NCBI GenBank assembly: GCA_022606135.1
Contig: JABYQN010000011.1
Span: 2,046,001 to 2,110,000 of the forward strand
Direction of reading: 5' to 3'
Length of the DNA stretch: 64,000 nucleotides
Origin: Fomes fomentarius
Taxonomy: Eukaryota > Basidiomycota > Agaricomycetes > Polyporales > Polyporaceae
The notes under the pieces were generated by a model that worked only from the letters and a program-made list of their open reading frames with translations, was not told the DNA's origin and ran no database searches. Position numbers and translations under genes: made by a program. Of this stretch, positions 32,338-45,275 are shown piece by piece; position 1 is the first letter of the stretch; each line of letters begins with the position of its first letter.

Positions 32338-34354
32338 ATGGAAATGAGAGAGTACGTGCTTCGGCTGCGCGTCATACTCGGGGTCTGAAATGCTCATGAA
32401 CACGCTGTTCGGGTCAGACTCAGGCTATCCTGCCATGCAAAAATCCCATCCTCCGACCTTCACGTTATCAAACAGGCCGGTATCCACCTCCTGAATTTTG
32501 AGGAAACTGTCAGAAGGATGGTCGATGAAAGGTACGTGGGCGGATTCCCTATCGCGATAGACATGCTTATGTGCGACCTGCAGCGACTATGACGATCTAG
32601 TACGCACCACATCCTTGCATTGATTTTTCGCCCGGCTAAACTCCCCTTCTATAGCTCTGTCTACCCAGGCAATTCTACAATGCACACCATCTACCATCCT
32701 TCGACTCATCAATGAACATCGTCCGATTAGTCGTCTTCCCCGAGAGATCTTGCTCATGGTGTTCTTTAACGTCCCAGACAGGATTCCTGCAATACCAGAA
32801 TGGATAGAGCGACTTCATTGGTCATTTGCTGCGCCAAGGACCAATCAGCTCAGGAACGTCACCGCTGTCTGTTCCCAATGGCGCAAGCTCGCTCTAGGCG
32901 ATTCCAGGTTGTGGTCGACGTTCTGGGAAAGTAGTAGCAAGTTTGCTACTTCCCTCTCCTCGGACCTATCTCGCTGCCCTGCTGGCCCTCTCCACATTTT
33001 TACCGAGGCAAGACAGCCGACGAGATTGATGAAGCTCGTGCGCGAGCACGCGACGAGGATCCGTCAGTTGCATTGCATTGGCGATTTTAGTGGAGCTCTC
33101 TCATCTGAGCTTGCGCTCACGCTCCTCGAAACTCTCAAGACGGTGGACTTTGGTCTATTGCAACATCTATGTTTGCCCCTTGTGCTCGATGAACCCTCCG
33201 CGCTCCCCTTGGTCACCCCCGTTACGGCAGCAACACTCTGTTCCCTACATTTGTCTCGCCAGAGATTGCCGTCCCAATGCTTCCCCTCCCTCACACGTTT
33301 TGTGTTCTGGTATCCAACCGACCTTGGCTCGCCACAGATCGAGACCCACTCTCTCCTCCGATTCCTTGCAGGGGCCCCCAACCTCGAGGTGTTACACCTT
33401 CTCCGACTTCGAATACAGTCTAGTGCACACGACGAGCCCACCGAAATTGCACGGCAAGTGGAGCTGTGTCACCTGCGCTACTTCACCTATGATAGCTATC
33501 CTGAGGAGGTCGACATTCCCTCTTTGACGCGTTTTCTGTCCCACATCCGCATCCCTGCCCACTGCTGCCACCGCGTCGACAAGATACAGATTTCCCAGAA
33601 TGCGCCCTCCGATGACATGCATGCACTCTTGATGCAGTTACTGGGTCGCCGCAATCGGAGGAGATCGACCCTATGCCTCGACTGTGGTACTGCGTCATAC
33701 AGCCGCACAGATGCTATCCTCGAGATCCAGCCTGAAGCATGTGAGGACACAGGCGAGGTCACCGGGGTCACACGTATTCGCATTGAGTTCGACTACAGCG
33801 GCGCTGCTGTCTCGCAATGTTTGGATTCATTCCTTTCCCTGTCGCTAGAACAGGTGGAGGAGTTCCGGATCAGCTTAAGCGGTAACTTGGACACGACCAG
33901 CGGAATTATGGCACGCACCTGGCCCAGACTGGCGAACGTGCGCAACCTCGCAGTCTCGCTCCCGCGGTCGTACCACTATAGCCAGTATGTCGGAATCCTC
34001 CATGATGTGTCCGACCCCCTGCGCGCGTCTCCAGATCGGCCTCCCGCATGCCCTCGTCTCGAGGCCCTCGAAATATATGTGCCCGTCTGCGAGGACCCAT
34101 TAATGGAGTCCATTGGCCAGACCCTCGCTTCTCGTACGGAGGCAGGTTTCCCGGTACGACGGCTAGCTATTTATGCTCGCGAGTTCGCGCACACCACCGA
34201 TACGAGTCCTCGACGCCATGTAACCCACTTTGATGCGTCCAGGGCATTCGAGCTGTTCTGCTGGTATCAATGGCCTTCACTGCGAAGCAGTCAGACAGAA
34301 GCGTATGACCCTATTGGCACGGGATGGTTTGGTAGAGTGAACGGACCTCCATGA
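32338..34354 (+). CDS. F-box/LRR-type protein, copy 3
   Basis: The most complete copy at its 3' end. First exon ends 32531, micro-exon 32584-32599 (DYDDL), third exon 32655-34354. It carries the F-box (SRLPREILLMVFFNV), CSQWRKLALGDSRLW, the whole leucine-rich region and the conserved tail (YAREFAHTTDTSPRRHVTHFDAS ..., which I see as YAREFAHTTDTSP then RRHVTHFDAS) ending at 34354. Problem: the third exon begins CTCTGTCTACCC where the other copies have one more base (CTCTTCTCTACAC), so the F-box frame is out of phase with the first two exons unless another splice or start is used. The first in-frame ATG in exon 3 falls inside the F-box. A working SCF adaptor is possible but not assured. Confidence 0.65.
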
Positions 34355-34799
34355 TGATGGCCCGGGGGATGGACTTTGACTCACTTAGCCAATACAGACT
34401 ACGTCCCACATGTATATAGGGGTACGAACGTCGATTCCCTGTATCTATCATTGGGTGGTTAGGATCGCAACTGATTGCCTGAGCAAGTCAATATCTCTCT
34501 GATCATTATTGGGAATCACCACCGGCGAATGATTCATCTTGAATTAGTTCCCTCTCGACGACTGTCTAACAGGCATACATGCACCCAATACTTGCCCCAT
34601 GTCGTCCCATATGACTCTGTAAACATAGATAGATGCTTCCCGACTTACTATATCGGGGTTACTTCTCATTGGTCCCAGAACATGTCGGTGCAAGTCTGTC
34701 ATCACTGGTACAGGTACATTCTAACGGCTGGCTGCATGCAGAGCACGTACGCACCCGAAATTTAAGTGAACGACAACTCGCGATGGCCTCCTTGACTAG
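34355..34799. other. Intergenic
   Basis: About 440 bp with no recognisable gene, between F-box copy 3 and the duplicated PDI flank. Confidence 0.4.
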
Positions 34800-35328
34800 T
34801 CCCTTGACCAGCGCCATCAAGGCTCACAATTGCGCCCTTCGTCGTCGACACATGTTCTTGCTCTAGTGAGACGCCGTCATGCTCGTCGTATTGAAGTTGC
34901 TCGAGCCCCTAAATATGCGGCGGCGCAAGCTTCGTCACTGCGAACATCTGCATGATGCTGCTCCGAAATGTCGATACCCGATACCCGCAACGTCCTTCGC
35001 GAACAGCTGCTTGCTCGGGCGCATCGATCCGCCAGAAATGCGCAACGTGCGTTCGTTCGCGTTTCAATTGACTGCGATGCGCGATGCTTGATGCTGAGCC
35101 CTTTTGACCTTCATGCTCGATCGCACGGAACGTGTCCTCTCCGTCTTCTGTATGCCTTGGCCTCCGATATACCTACTGCACACCTACACGGACTACGACA
35201 TTGAAAAGAGCGATCCGACTGATGTCACGTCAATCTTGGCGAGTCGACAGACGCAATTAACGATGGTTTGGATAATTTATTCGGGACGGAGAGAGCAGGT
35301 CACGTAGCTATACGATCTTCCTAAACAA
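34800..35328. repeat. Duplicated 3' flank of PDI, copy 2
   Basis: Partner of 30170-30686, lying directly downstream of the complete PDI gene. Confidence 0.75.
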
Positions 35329-37248
35329 CTACAGCTCGTCGCGCTTCACCTCTTCCTCGGTGGTCCCCTCAACGACGGGCTCGACAGGAGGCCTGAACGC
35401 GCCGAGGATGTTCGCCTTAACCTTGATCTCGTCGAGCTTAGCGGGCGCAAGGGTACGCTTCGCAAGGATGGACGAGAGGCTACAGTCACCGATTGCATTA
35501 CAAATGTCCGTCAGTCTCAGGTCCCTTTCAACTTCAAGATAGTCTGGGACGACGTACCGTTTTGACTCCTTCTCGAGGTACTCCTCGCTGCCAGTCACAA
35601 CCTTCTCCATGACGCGAAGGTAGTGCTTCGCGCCGGCACCAAGGGTCGCAGCAAGGTCGCTCGCCTCCTTAAGGATCGTCTGGCGCGCGGCTGCAGACTC
35701 GTTGTAGAACTTCTCCGCCAGTGCGTCGAGCTGGGCGAGACGGCCGGCCTTGTCGTCGAGGAGGCCGCCAGTCGCGCGGTGTGTGCCGCACTTCTCGTTG
35801 AGGAACTCGATGAATGCTTCCTCGGTACGCGCGCCGTCGTAGTCAATGGGCGAATCTGTGTAGAAGAAATGTCAGTATGAGATTGGGAAGCCGCGCACAC
35901 GTGAGATGCATCACGTACCCTTCTGTCCCTTGGGGAAGAACTTGATCGTCGGGAAGCTGCCAACCTCGTACTTCTCCGCGAGCGGCCTGTTGTTCTTCGC
36001 GTCTGCATCTACGTTGGTGACGAGGCACTGCGACGAATTTATGAGTGCTCGTGAACAATACATATCAGACCAAAGGACATACGTTCGGCTCGTTGATGAA
36101 ATCCTTTGCGACATCCTCGTAGATGGGCTTCAGACGCTTACAGTGACCGCACCAGGGGGCAGTGAATGCAACGATAACGTCCTTCTCGGGGTTCTAGACA
36201 AACCCGATTAGCCTTACACAAACAGCAGATGACAGTTAGGAGTTTTACGTACAAGAGCGACCTCATCGAAAGTGTGTGCGTCGAGGACCTGGTATGCTGG
36301 AGGGGGAGGAGGCTTGATGTTTGACTTGACGCCAGATTGTGTCGTGATGCTGTAGAACGGTCAGTATGACATGCCAGGACGCGGAGGCATCGGAGAACCG
36401 AGGGGCAGGGTCAGGATATATAGCATATAGTCTCATCTCCAATGTTTCAGAGACCTTAAACCTGCATGAACATCATGCCCGCTACGCGACGGGAGGAACG
36501 AGATAGGCCATGTTGGTATGAAGCGCATGGAAACAAGATGCACGGTATGTGATGTCCCGTTCTAACATGGACACAAGGCTCAATCTCGGTTGGATGGGTG
36601 AGGAGATGGAACGCCAATGTTGTAGATATGCTCATGGCACATTGCACAGAGCAGGAAGGAGGGAACATGGATAGAAACTGGAAGAACACATGACGGAAGG
36701 TACGCACAAGTTTGCCAAAGCATCAAGGTCCCGACCACCTTCGTACTTCTCGGGCTCACCGCCTTCCGGACCAAACCACTTCAAGGCTATCGCTGCGTCA
36801 GCGCAAGACACAACAAGCACTGAAACATGAACACGTACTCGGGAAGCCAGTCACACCGTACTTTTGACCGAGCGGACGTCCAGCACCGTCCGCATCAACC
36901 TTGGCGATAATGACCTTGTCCTTTGCGTGTGCGAAGGCGTCCGCGAGCTGCTCGTAAATTGGTGCGAGGTTCTATGCGCACAACAACATAAGTCCGGTAA
37001 AGTCGGAGACGTAGCACGCAGTGCGGGTACGGTACCTTGCAGTGTCCACACCATGGTGCAAAGCTACAACACACCGCGTTCAGCGTTGCATCGCATATTC
37101 CTAAAGCCCGGAGCACTTACAACTCAACAAGTGCAGGCTTGCCCTTGCCAATAATCTCGTCAAAGTTGTCCGGGTTCAGCTCGAGGACATTGGATGCCAG
37201 CGCAGAGCCGACGGACAGGACCGCCGCAAAGAAGGTACCAAACCGCAT
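35329..37248 (-). CDS. ER protein disulfide isomerase, P5/ERp38 type
   Basis: Catalyses disulfide formation and rearrangement in the ER lumen. Nine exons on the minus strand (37121-37248, 37036-37063, 36839-36971, 36708-36786, 36253-36349, 36083-36193, 35919-36027, 35558-35855, 35329-35479) join in frame to 377 residues. Order: signal peptide (MRFGTFFAAVLSVGSALAS), thioredoxin domain 1 with APWCGHC (Cys48/Cys51), thioredoxin domain 2 with APWCGHC (Cys170/Cys173), an ERp29c-like helical domain (about 255-355) and the C-terminal RDEL retrieval signal. The fourth intron (about 360 nt) is unusually long for this genome; the second exon is only 28 nt. The arrangement matches fungal two-domain PDIs with an ERp29c tail. 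An incomplete copy of exons 7-9 lies at 30.7-31.4 kb. Confidence 0.94.
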
Positions 37249-40200
37249 GTCTCCAGCAAATGAAACAAAACCAGAGAGAGGGGTGGTGGTCGTAGGAGAG
37301 AAAGAGTGTAGCTCGCGCGAGTCTTTGTCCTGCCTTTGTCAGAGTCCGAGTGAGAAAGTGCGACGTGGAGGTATTGCGTCGGCTTATGTAAGCGGGCGAT
37401 GAGTGCCCTAAATGGCAATCCTCGATGACCAGGCGCCCCCACTTTGGGAGTACCACGACGACGACCGCTTCGTGTTGTGTTGCGGTGCTGTATAGTCTTC
37501 AAGCAATAGGTGCGTTAAGGTCTGAGTATGCCAGAGTGGACTTAGTCTCGCATACTACTACAGAACTGGCTAACTCACCGACCGCAATTCAAAACCAGCT
37601 TATCCACGATGTCTTGATGGAAGTACTAGGGTTGGCAGACTCCAGGTTTAAACAGAGCTCCTACGCGCTAAGGCGCGACTCCACGAGTTCAGCACTCACA
37701 TTTCTCACCTCAGCGCAGAGCTCTGTAAGTCGTAAGTGTCATTGCAGGCCCATTCCTTCCGCTCGAGATCGAGCTCGAGAGGATATTCCACGATACTCTG
37801 CCTCACCATAGGTATGTATTTTCTTGTTCGATGGACAAACAGGCTCATGAGGATGCTTGAGTGGGAGATATGTCACGGTACAATAAGGCCCCGAGGAGAG
37901 CAGCCGGCCAGTACTGACAAACCGTGAAGCTACAACGGTCCGATATGACGGCCTCTCTGGCGAATCTATAAGCCGAAATGAGGTATGTCTGCATCGACGA
38001 TGGTTCGCATGACTGACTCCGTGACCCACCATGCAATTTCTCGCAGATGCGAGATACCAAAGATCACTGAAGGAGAGATTACCGCCTTACCGTCTTACAC
38101 GAGGTATACTGCATACCGGGCTCACGCAATCCCGTCAACCTCAATGCTGTCAATATTAGCACCGTCTGTACCGGCTCTACAATGAGAAGCCACCAACATG
38201 TGCGAACGGTCTGGCTTTACAGCATCACGGCCTCGGTCCAGAAGCACTTTCAGGTGCGTAAGACATGTTGCGGCGTACGCAGAATCGGATAACGGCGGTC
38301 CATCAGGAAGACGCAGCATCCGCGCAGTGACACTAGCTCAGACTTTTGTACGTCAATACGTGAGCGAGGCAGTAAAGATCTAGAAGCACCGAGTCGGACA
38401 TACGTACGCGCGTCTTCATGACAGGACGGCCACCGGGTACAGGGAAGTCTGCGGATAGGAGGCCGGTCGCAGTTGTGTGATATTGAAGTACTGATAGACG
38501 AGTGAGGTTAGTCATGATTTCCACATTCACATAAGCGTGGACGTTCTTGATTCATGCACTAAAACGGCGGACAATGATCGCATAGAATCCCTCGGGGGAA
38601 CGGAGCTGTGCTTCGTATGACTCGCGCCAGAGTTATTACCCCAATCTGCGACGCATCTTCGTGCTTCTCGCTCACCCATATGGCGTGCGGGCGGCGGTGT
38701 TCCGCGCGCGGAATGGATGCGGGACTGTACGCTAGACGATGTCACTGAATGGGACGAGAAGACGGACATGGCGTGGCTCAACCCATAGGATGCGCGTGCC
38801 TCGCAATCCATGACACGGAAGCTTTAGGCACACGTCGTTCTGCTATACTTCGTAAGTTCCCTCCCAGGCGGCGAGCACCAACTACCACCGAAGTGTGAGT
38901 CAATACAAAGTTCAATCTGGCGGAACAAAGTTAGGCCCTAGCTCTCTGACAAACTATCGAGCGGCCAGACTCACCCTGAACTTTGTCACAACACTTCCAA
39001 GACTATGGAGTTTGAATATGATGTTAGAAGGGGGTTCTCAATTCATAACCTCGAATTAAGACGCGCATTAAGGCACACATGGCCACACTTACATACGCCG
39101 TTCTTTGGTATTACCGAAAGAGCTATTGATACGCACTCTCGCCGACATTGTTGCCCTATTCTGGGTGCTCGGTCCCGAGCGTTTCTCCAAATTTGGAGGA
39201 CGAGGGAACGTACACGGCTCTGCGCCGTCCTGCGAAGCAAGAACTCCCTGCTGTTAGTTGGAAGGCGCCACATGATACAGTGGAGCGACAATAGCGACGA
39301 TACTCATCTAGAACCGCGCCCAAATTGTCCCGCTGTGCTGTAGTAGCACACACGAGGCCAGCGATACACCGGACGGACCGACAGCGCACTCGTCTCCGCA
39401 AAGGTACTTACCTCGTAAAACCTCGAGGCGCCTTCCATATATGGTAACCAGACTGCCTAAGTCGGCGAAACCAACTCGAGTCAGGATGGCTGAGAATGGT
39501 CGACGTGTCTTTGTGGACTCGTTCGGCGACACCAGTCCCGATGCTGAAAAAATTGTCGTACACGAGGCGAACATGAGGGCTGGGTCGTCGCTTCGTGAAT
39601 TCATCCGCTGAATGGAGGAGCAACACCGGGTGTGGAACCAGGTTGAGCTTGGACCGCCTCCGCCCATCCAGAACGACTGTGACGGGGATCAACGCATGTG
39701 TAGAGGCACTAGCACCCACAGCATCGCATATTTTCCCTCACGACCGATCGTCCTAGAATTTGTAGACGACGCACTGAGCGATAACACCATACCAAACACC
39801 GCCTCCTCGTGTCGAGCAATGTGGTTCGATTGGAGTACCGATAGCTCTTGGAGGCGTTCCTGCCCGTCTATATAGCTGCCATGACAACCAGAGACAACAG
39901 TGAGACACCCACCGCGCCAGCGATTGCATCCTGCCTCTGGAGCTCGGGTACATGTCCCGAGGGTCGTCCCAGCCCGCTATCCAAATCGAGCGAAGACAAT
40001 AAGACTTGGATCAGAGGCCAGATCTCCACATGTCCTGCTGATAGAGTAAGGGTGGGGTACTGGAGTTCCGCGAAGCAGGAACTCCCTTCTGGTCTCGACT
40101 TGCCAATATCATCCACATGCTCACGCTTCAGCCCGTAGTCTCGAATTCCACCAGCGTCTCTTGGAATTTCCCCTACGAGCCGTGTGTGACGTCCCGAGCA

Positions 40201-43200
40201 GATTTTGAGCGGGTTCCTGGGCAAGTGTGCAAATGAGGATACAGTGGCTTTAATATGGTTCGTGTTTAGACAGCTCCTCCCAGGCAGGAGGGGTAGGGTT
40301 TCTCAGCCCATGCGCGAATGGAAAGACACACTCACATGGCATCCGGCACGGCGACCTAAAGGAATGCGCATTCAAGAGCCACTAAGTATATTGCTGGGAA
40401 AGAAGCCATCTCGGATAGCGACATTAAGGACGCATCTGTTCTTTGTATGGAAATGACACTCACCTCTGTGGAAACCCGCGGGGGGCGCGCTGGGCAGCTG
40501 ATGCGGCCGCACACAGAGGTTCGGGGCGAAGAGAATGCCTCGCGAATGCGACCCAGAATCCGGAGAAGGGGCCCGAATCATATGTCAGCGCGTGGGATCG
40601 CGGAAGCATTTCGTCGCAAGAGGAAAATACTCGACCTAGGTTGGGTCCGATGGAAGGGGCGCCGCGTCCGATATAATTCTTGTGTAAAACTGAACCTTGT
40701 CTGGCCGGTGCAGTGTGAATCGTATATTCAGTCCATCGCGGAGATCAACGATGCCCCAGGAACTTGAACCGAAACCCTGTAAGGCGGAGGGCGTCTAGAC
40801 CATTGTGCAGCATCAGAAACACCCAGCACGCATCACTGGCGCGCCCCAGATCCTCACCGGACCAGACATTGCAGGAGTCCATGTATAGATGTCAGTAGCG
40901 CAGCGGACTGCTGTGGGTCCACCATCACCGGAAGACGCGCCACCGACGGGCTTCTACCGACCGTGGTCCAAAGCTGCATAGGCCCTGATTGGGCCAGGGA
41001 ATACGAGGGTGCTCGTCGGCGCACGAGGGTGGTCTGCGCTGATGATGGATCGTCATCCCCACCCGCGCACCCGCGGCCATCGATGCGACGATGCGAGCGC
41101 GCCCTCGGCCTGGGCACCCCCCCCCCCAAACAAGGCCGGGATCAAGATTAGTGCACTGCTCACAAGATCGTGGAATCCGTACCTACCTTCTCTCTCACAC
41201 ATGTGCTCGTGGGCTGCCGCGGTTCGCGAGAATGGAAGGAGGGAGCGCCCGGGGCGGCATCAGCGTTGAAGTTCAGTATCCACGAGCCCTACGGCCGAGG
41301 CCCGGTTATGTACGATTCGACAGACGGTATTCGGTATTACTACTAAAGTTCAGGTCAAGTCGCGGCGTCCTTCGAACCTTGTGTCGTGCGTGTGCCTGCA
41401 ATGTCGGACTGTACATGTCCTTGTCGAGTTCTTGTCCTCGGAAATCTTCAGAACTCGTACCTGCGCCACCGTCGGTCTGGGAAACAGAGTACAACTTACT
41501 AAAGCATGACCTCCCAATGCACCCATCACAGGCGTACAGAGCCAAGAGCCCCAAATGCTTCCGCGCATGCCGCGATTGTGAGAACTCGCCATCTGCTCGG
41601 GCGCCTGCATCCCCGACGTCCATCCGAGGGGAACCGCACCAGACGGCCGGTAGCTCGAGGCTGACGCGGCGTCCGGGGCGCACCTACGCGATATGGGAGA
41701 CTCAGTGGCCGCCGCCCCGCCTTTTGATAACGCTGAACGAAGACGAAGAGCGGGTAGGCGCTCGAGTCTGAGTCTGCGCTTACTATGCGCTCTGTGCACG
41801 GAAGCAAATTGCGTCAAGTCCTGTATATAAAAAGTCGGGCGTCCAGAACGCTTCGTGATGTAAATTATGGAAGTATGCACGAGCGTCGGCGAGGAGAACT
41901 TGAAGGGGGCGCTCATGCGATGGCTTTGGCCCGCCGCTTTGGCAATCATGGCATCAGGGACGCGAGATACGTGCTTAGTAGTACGACGCCGCCCAGTGCG
42001 GGGTGCTCAGCAGACGGCCGCTGGGTGCGGAAGTGCTTGCACGTCGCCGCACCCTCGGAGCCAGGACCTATGCATCTGAACCTCCGTTTGACGCCCACGG
42101 GGCGTCTGCACCCTCGCTGTTAGAGGCTAGAGTCCTCCGACGGGAGTCAGAGACGATTAGGGTTCTGATTGCGGCGCACTAAGTACTTACTGAAAGTCTG
42201 GGGGGACCCTGAAGCTGCAGCGCGACGGTCCTAGCGGTCGGTCGGCGGAGAACGCGAGTCAATGCGGACGCTCGCTCACCCAACCCACTGCCTCGTGCTC
42301 GCGCATTTCATGCAGAAAATTGAAGAAGAAATGCGGGCGGCGACAGCGTCCTCTCGACCTGTCCCGTCCTGAGCCTCGCGGCCTGCGCGTGTCGCGTCCA
42401 ACTCGGAGAAGGGCCCACGTCGGGTCGTGTGGGCAGGCCGCTTTCCCCCTCCGCTGAGCGGCGCAGGAACTCCGGGTCACGGCCTCCCAGGATTTGCAGG
42501 ACAGCTGGTGATCATCTGATTCCGCACTTTGCACATGTGAGGAGATAAGATAACCCCAGCACGGCTCTAGAGGCCCAGAGATGGGGGATGGGATGAACAC
42601 CGGACGCCAAGCCTGGGAACGGTCTTGGGCAATATACCGCTAACTCTCGAGGGGCATCCCGTCGAAGAGGGAAGGAGCGGTGGGAGCTAGAACCCCGACT
42701 TTGACGTCAAGCGCTGCGAACACAAATTTCTATGACATCCTGAGCTCGTGCTCGGTACGTAAGACATACATATAGACGTTACTGCAAAGATAGCCTCAGA
42801 AGCACAGCGGGCTGCGCGAGCGGGGCTGGATGAGGATACTATGAGGTACAACAGCGGAACACACCTGCGACCGAGGGGCGCCGCTGTGGCCTCTCTACGG
42901 TCCAAACGAGACATACACACAGACACATACGTAACGCGTACCAGTCATACAGGGCAGGGAAGGAAAGATGAAGGGGAGAAGCGAGACGCCACACAACGCC
43001 ATGAGACCAGAAGTGAACGGCGAGGCGACGACAGGGGAAACCAAGCCTCCGAGGACATTGGGTAATCGCCGCCTACGGCCGCCCCAACGAATAATCGTAC
43101 AACAGGAGAGCGAACGGACGTATCAGTGACAGGTTCAAGCCGGGAAACAGACTAGTGAGTTGAATCACCGGTCGGGCGGAGTGTTGAGACTATAAGCGAA

Positions 43201-43369
43201 TAACGGCGGGCGTTCAGGACGAAGAGGGAAAACCACACGGATGAGCACAGCCCATAGCGCACGTGTGGCGCAAAGACGCTGTGAGGATTCTATCGAAGAG
43301 GTTGGACTGAACCTACCGGGGCTTGGAGGCTGCAGCGCAAGGGGTGTGTGTGGTAGGCAGACCACACAA
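37249..43369. other. Long gene-poor tract
   Basis: About 6.1 kb with no gene I can support. ORFs are short, lack ATG or splice logic, and show no family motifs. A tiny stretch at about 37758-37812 (reading PFLPLEIELERIFHDTLPHH) resembles the opening of Agaricomycete hypothetical proteins with an F-box-like start, but nothing follows. An 11-base C run lies at about 41117-41127. The right edge contains the 3' flank of the HMG-box gene. Confidence 0.4.
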
Positions 43370-45275
43370 TTAGAAGTTGTCCTGACGACAATGGACGGCC
43401 GGGAAAGCATACGAGGAGAAGACGTCGTCGGATCCCCATGCGTAGGGTGAAGGCGCGGGGCCGAGCGCACCATGTGCTTGCCAGTCGCCGTAGCCCGAAA
43501 TTGCGCATGCCGCGGCGTCAAACGCTTTCTCCATGATGCCGGGAGACTCGGGGCCGTCCACGTAATGGTAAACCTTCGTCAGCGGAGACGAGATCGGCGA
43601 CACCTGTTTCGGAAGGGGACTCCCAGCCCAGCCCTCGAGCGAGGAATACGACGATGGAGAAGGCGCAGTTGCGTAGGCTTCCCCCATGTCCGAGATGCTC
43701 GTCGGAGTACCGATGTCGGAGGACTCATGACCCCAGCTGAACACGATGGGCGTGGCGACGGGAGAAGTCGCAGGGCTGCTGAGCGCATCATTTTCGTGTT
43801 CGAACGCAGGCAGAGGCGAGCTCGGGAAGGCGCTGGCCACAAAGTTGAACACCGTGTCCAGCCTCTCATGCGTCTGCGTCTGCGTCTGCAAGAAGTTGGG
43901 AAGGGGCAACGCCACCATGTTAAGCGGGGCCAAAACGTGTGATCGTGATGCACTCACGTCATTGACCCCGATGCCTCCGTCAGTCCGCGGGAGAGCAAGG
44001 GGCGTAGCCACATCTGGGCTGAACGTCTGGACAGAAGACACGCTGTCTGTGGCAACATGCCCTGTGCCCTCGCGGGACGAACTTCTCTCGAACGCGGTGC
44101 CTGCAAAATCTCCGCGCAAGGTCCCGCAGTTGTCGAACATGGTCGCGCGTGTGGACGACGGAGGCGCTGCGCTGAACGAATCGCGGCGAGGGACGGCAAC
44201 CTGCTCAAGGTCGCTTGGAGAAATTCGAGCGCGCGGCGCAGGGGCAGACGAGGACCGCTTGAACATAGCCGTGAGGGGAACCTTGAAGCGGCCATCGGTC
44301 GCTGAGCGGGGAGACGAAAACTTGATATCCGCGCGTTCGATGTCAAGGGAGAGGGTAGGGGGGTGCGCCGCTTGCGATTCCGCCATGATCTGTACTTTGA
44401 TGTCTGCGTCCGCGTTCACCACGGCGCCATCGCGTATCTCGCCCTGCACCTGTGGCACCACACCGCAGCCACCCTCGTCCTTGAGCTTGCGACCTCTCCC
44501 ACTGCCGACCTCGCAGTCATACTGCTCGACAGCAGCCGCGAGATCTGACCCTGTCTTCCCAGCGACGAGCAGATCGGCAATCTTAGCGCACCTCTTCTCG
44601 CGACTGCGTTCCTCTTTCTCGGACTGCCCTCGTCCCTTCCTATTGCATCTCTTGCGCGGCCCATCCTTCACCTTCGCTAGCGCGTTCGCCGCAGGCTTGA
44701 ATCGCCAGTCAGGATACTTCCTGCGATGCTCGGCGAGCGCGACGATCGCTTTCGCCTCCCAGACCTCGCGTTCCTCGCGCGGGAGGGCCTTCCAGCACTT
44801 GCCTGAGAACAGAAAACGCGTGAGACATGCGGTTGCCGTGCGGCAAAGACAATTTGACACTCACCGATAATCTTGGAGAGCGCGCTGTGGTTGCCCTCGA
44901 TTTGGCCGGGGATGTGCTGGGCCTTGATGAAGGAGGAGCGGAAGAGGATGAAGGCGTTGGGAGGACGCGGGATGTAGGACGCGTCGCGTCTCTTTGAATG
45001 AGAAACACGGGCGGGACCGAGCATGGGCGTGCCTGGAGGTGAATACATGGACATATCGGGGGCAACAGCTTCAGGGGGGCCATCGTCGTTGTTCTCCCCA
45101 ATGCTGTAGCCGATAGGCGGTAGAAGTGTCGTAAATGTGAACGTCATGGGCGGGAGGGGGTTGTCCACCAACGGCGGCATTCCATCTGAGGCAAGGCGCG
45201 GCGGGGGAGGAGTCAGCACAACGCGTGTAATAGCCAAAAAAGGAAAGTACACGCACCGTCGTCGTCGTAAGACAT
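43370..45275 (-). CDS. HMG-box transcription factor 1
   Basis: Sequence-specific DNA-binding regulator of the fungal MATA-HMG/pcc1-prf1-like class; such factors control mating and fruiting in other basidiomycetes (role here inferred). Three exons, 45257-45275, 44865-45185 and 43370-44802, give 590 residues. The HMG box (about 77-150) reads YIPRPPNAFILFRSSF, IPGQIEGNHSALSKIIG, then after an intron KCWKALPREEREVWEAKA and YPDWRFKP. The intron position inside the box is typical of this class. The rest is Ser/Pro-rich and disordered, with a basic patch just after the box (KRCNRKGRGQ, EKRCAK), a likely nuclear localisation signal. The first exon encodes only MSYDDD. Nearby (12 kb) is a second HMG gene. 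Confidence 0.9.

Noticed and set aside
40745..40810. tRNA-like sequence on the minus strand (GGTTCAAGTTCC, GTCTAGAC)
   Set aside because: A T-loop-like string is present, but the flanking bases do not form a proper T stem, and no acceptor stem or anticodon arm can be folded. Treated as chance or a far-decayed tRNA.
43746..44870. 374-codon plus-strand frame
   Set aside because: Exact antisense of the HMG-box factor 1 coding exon.
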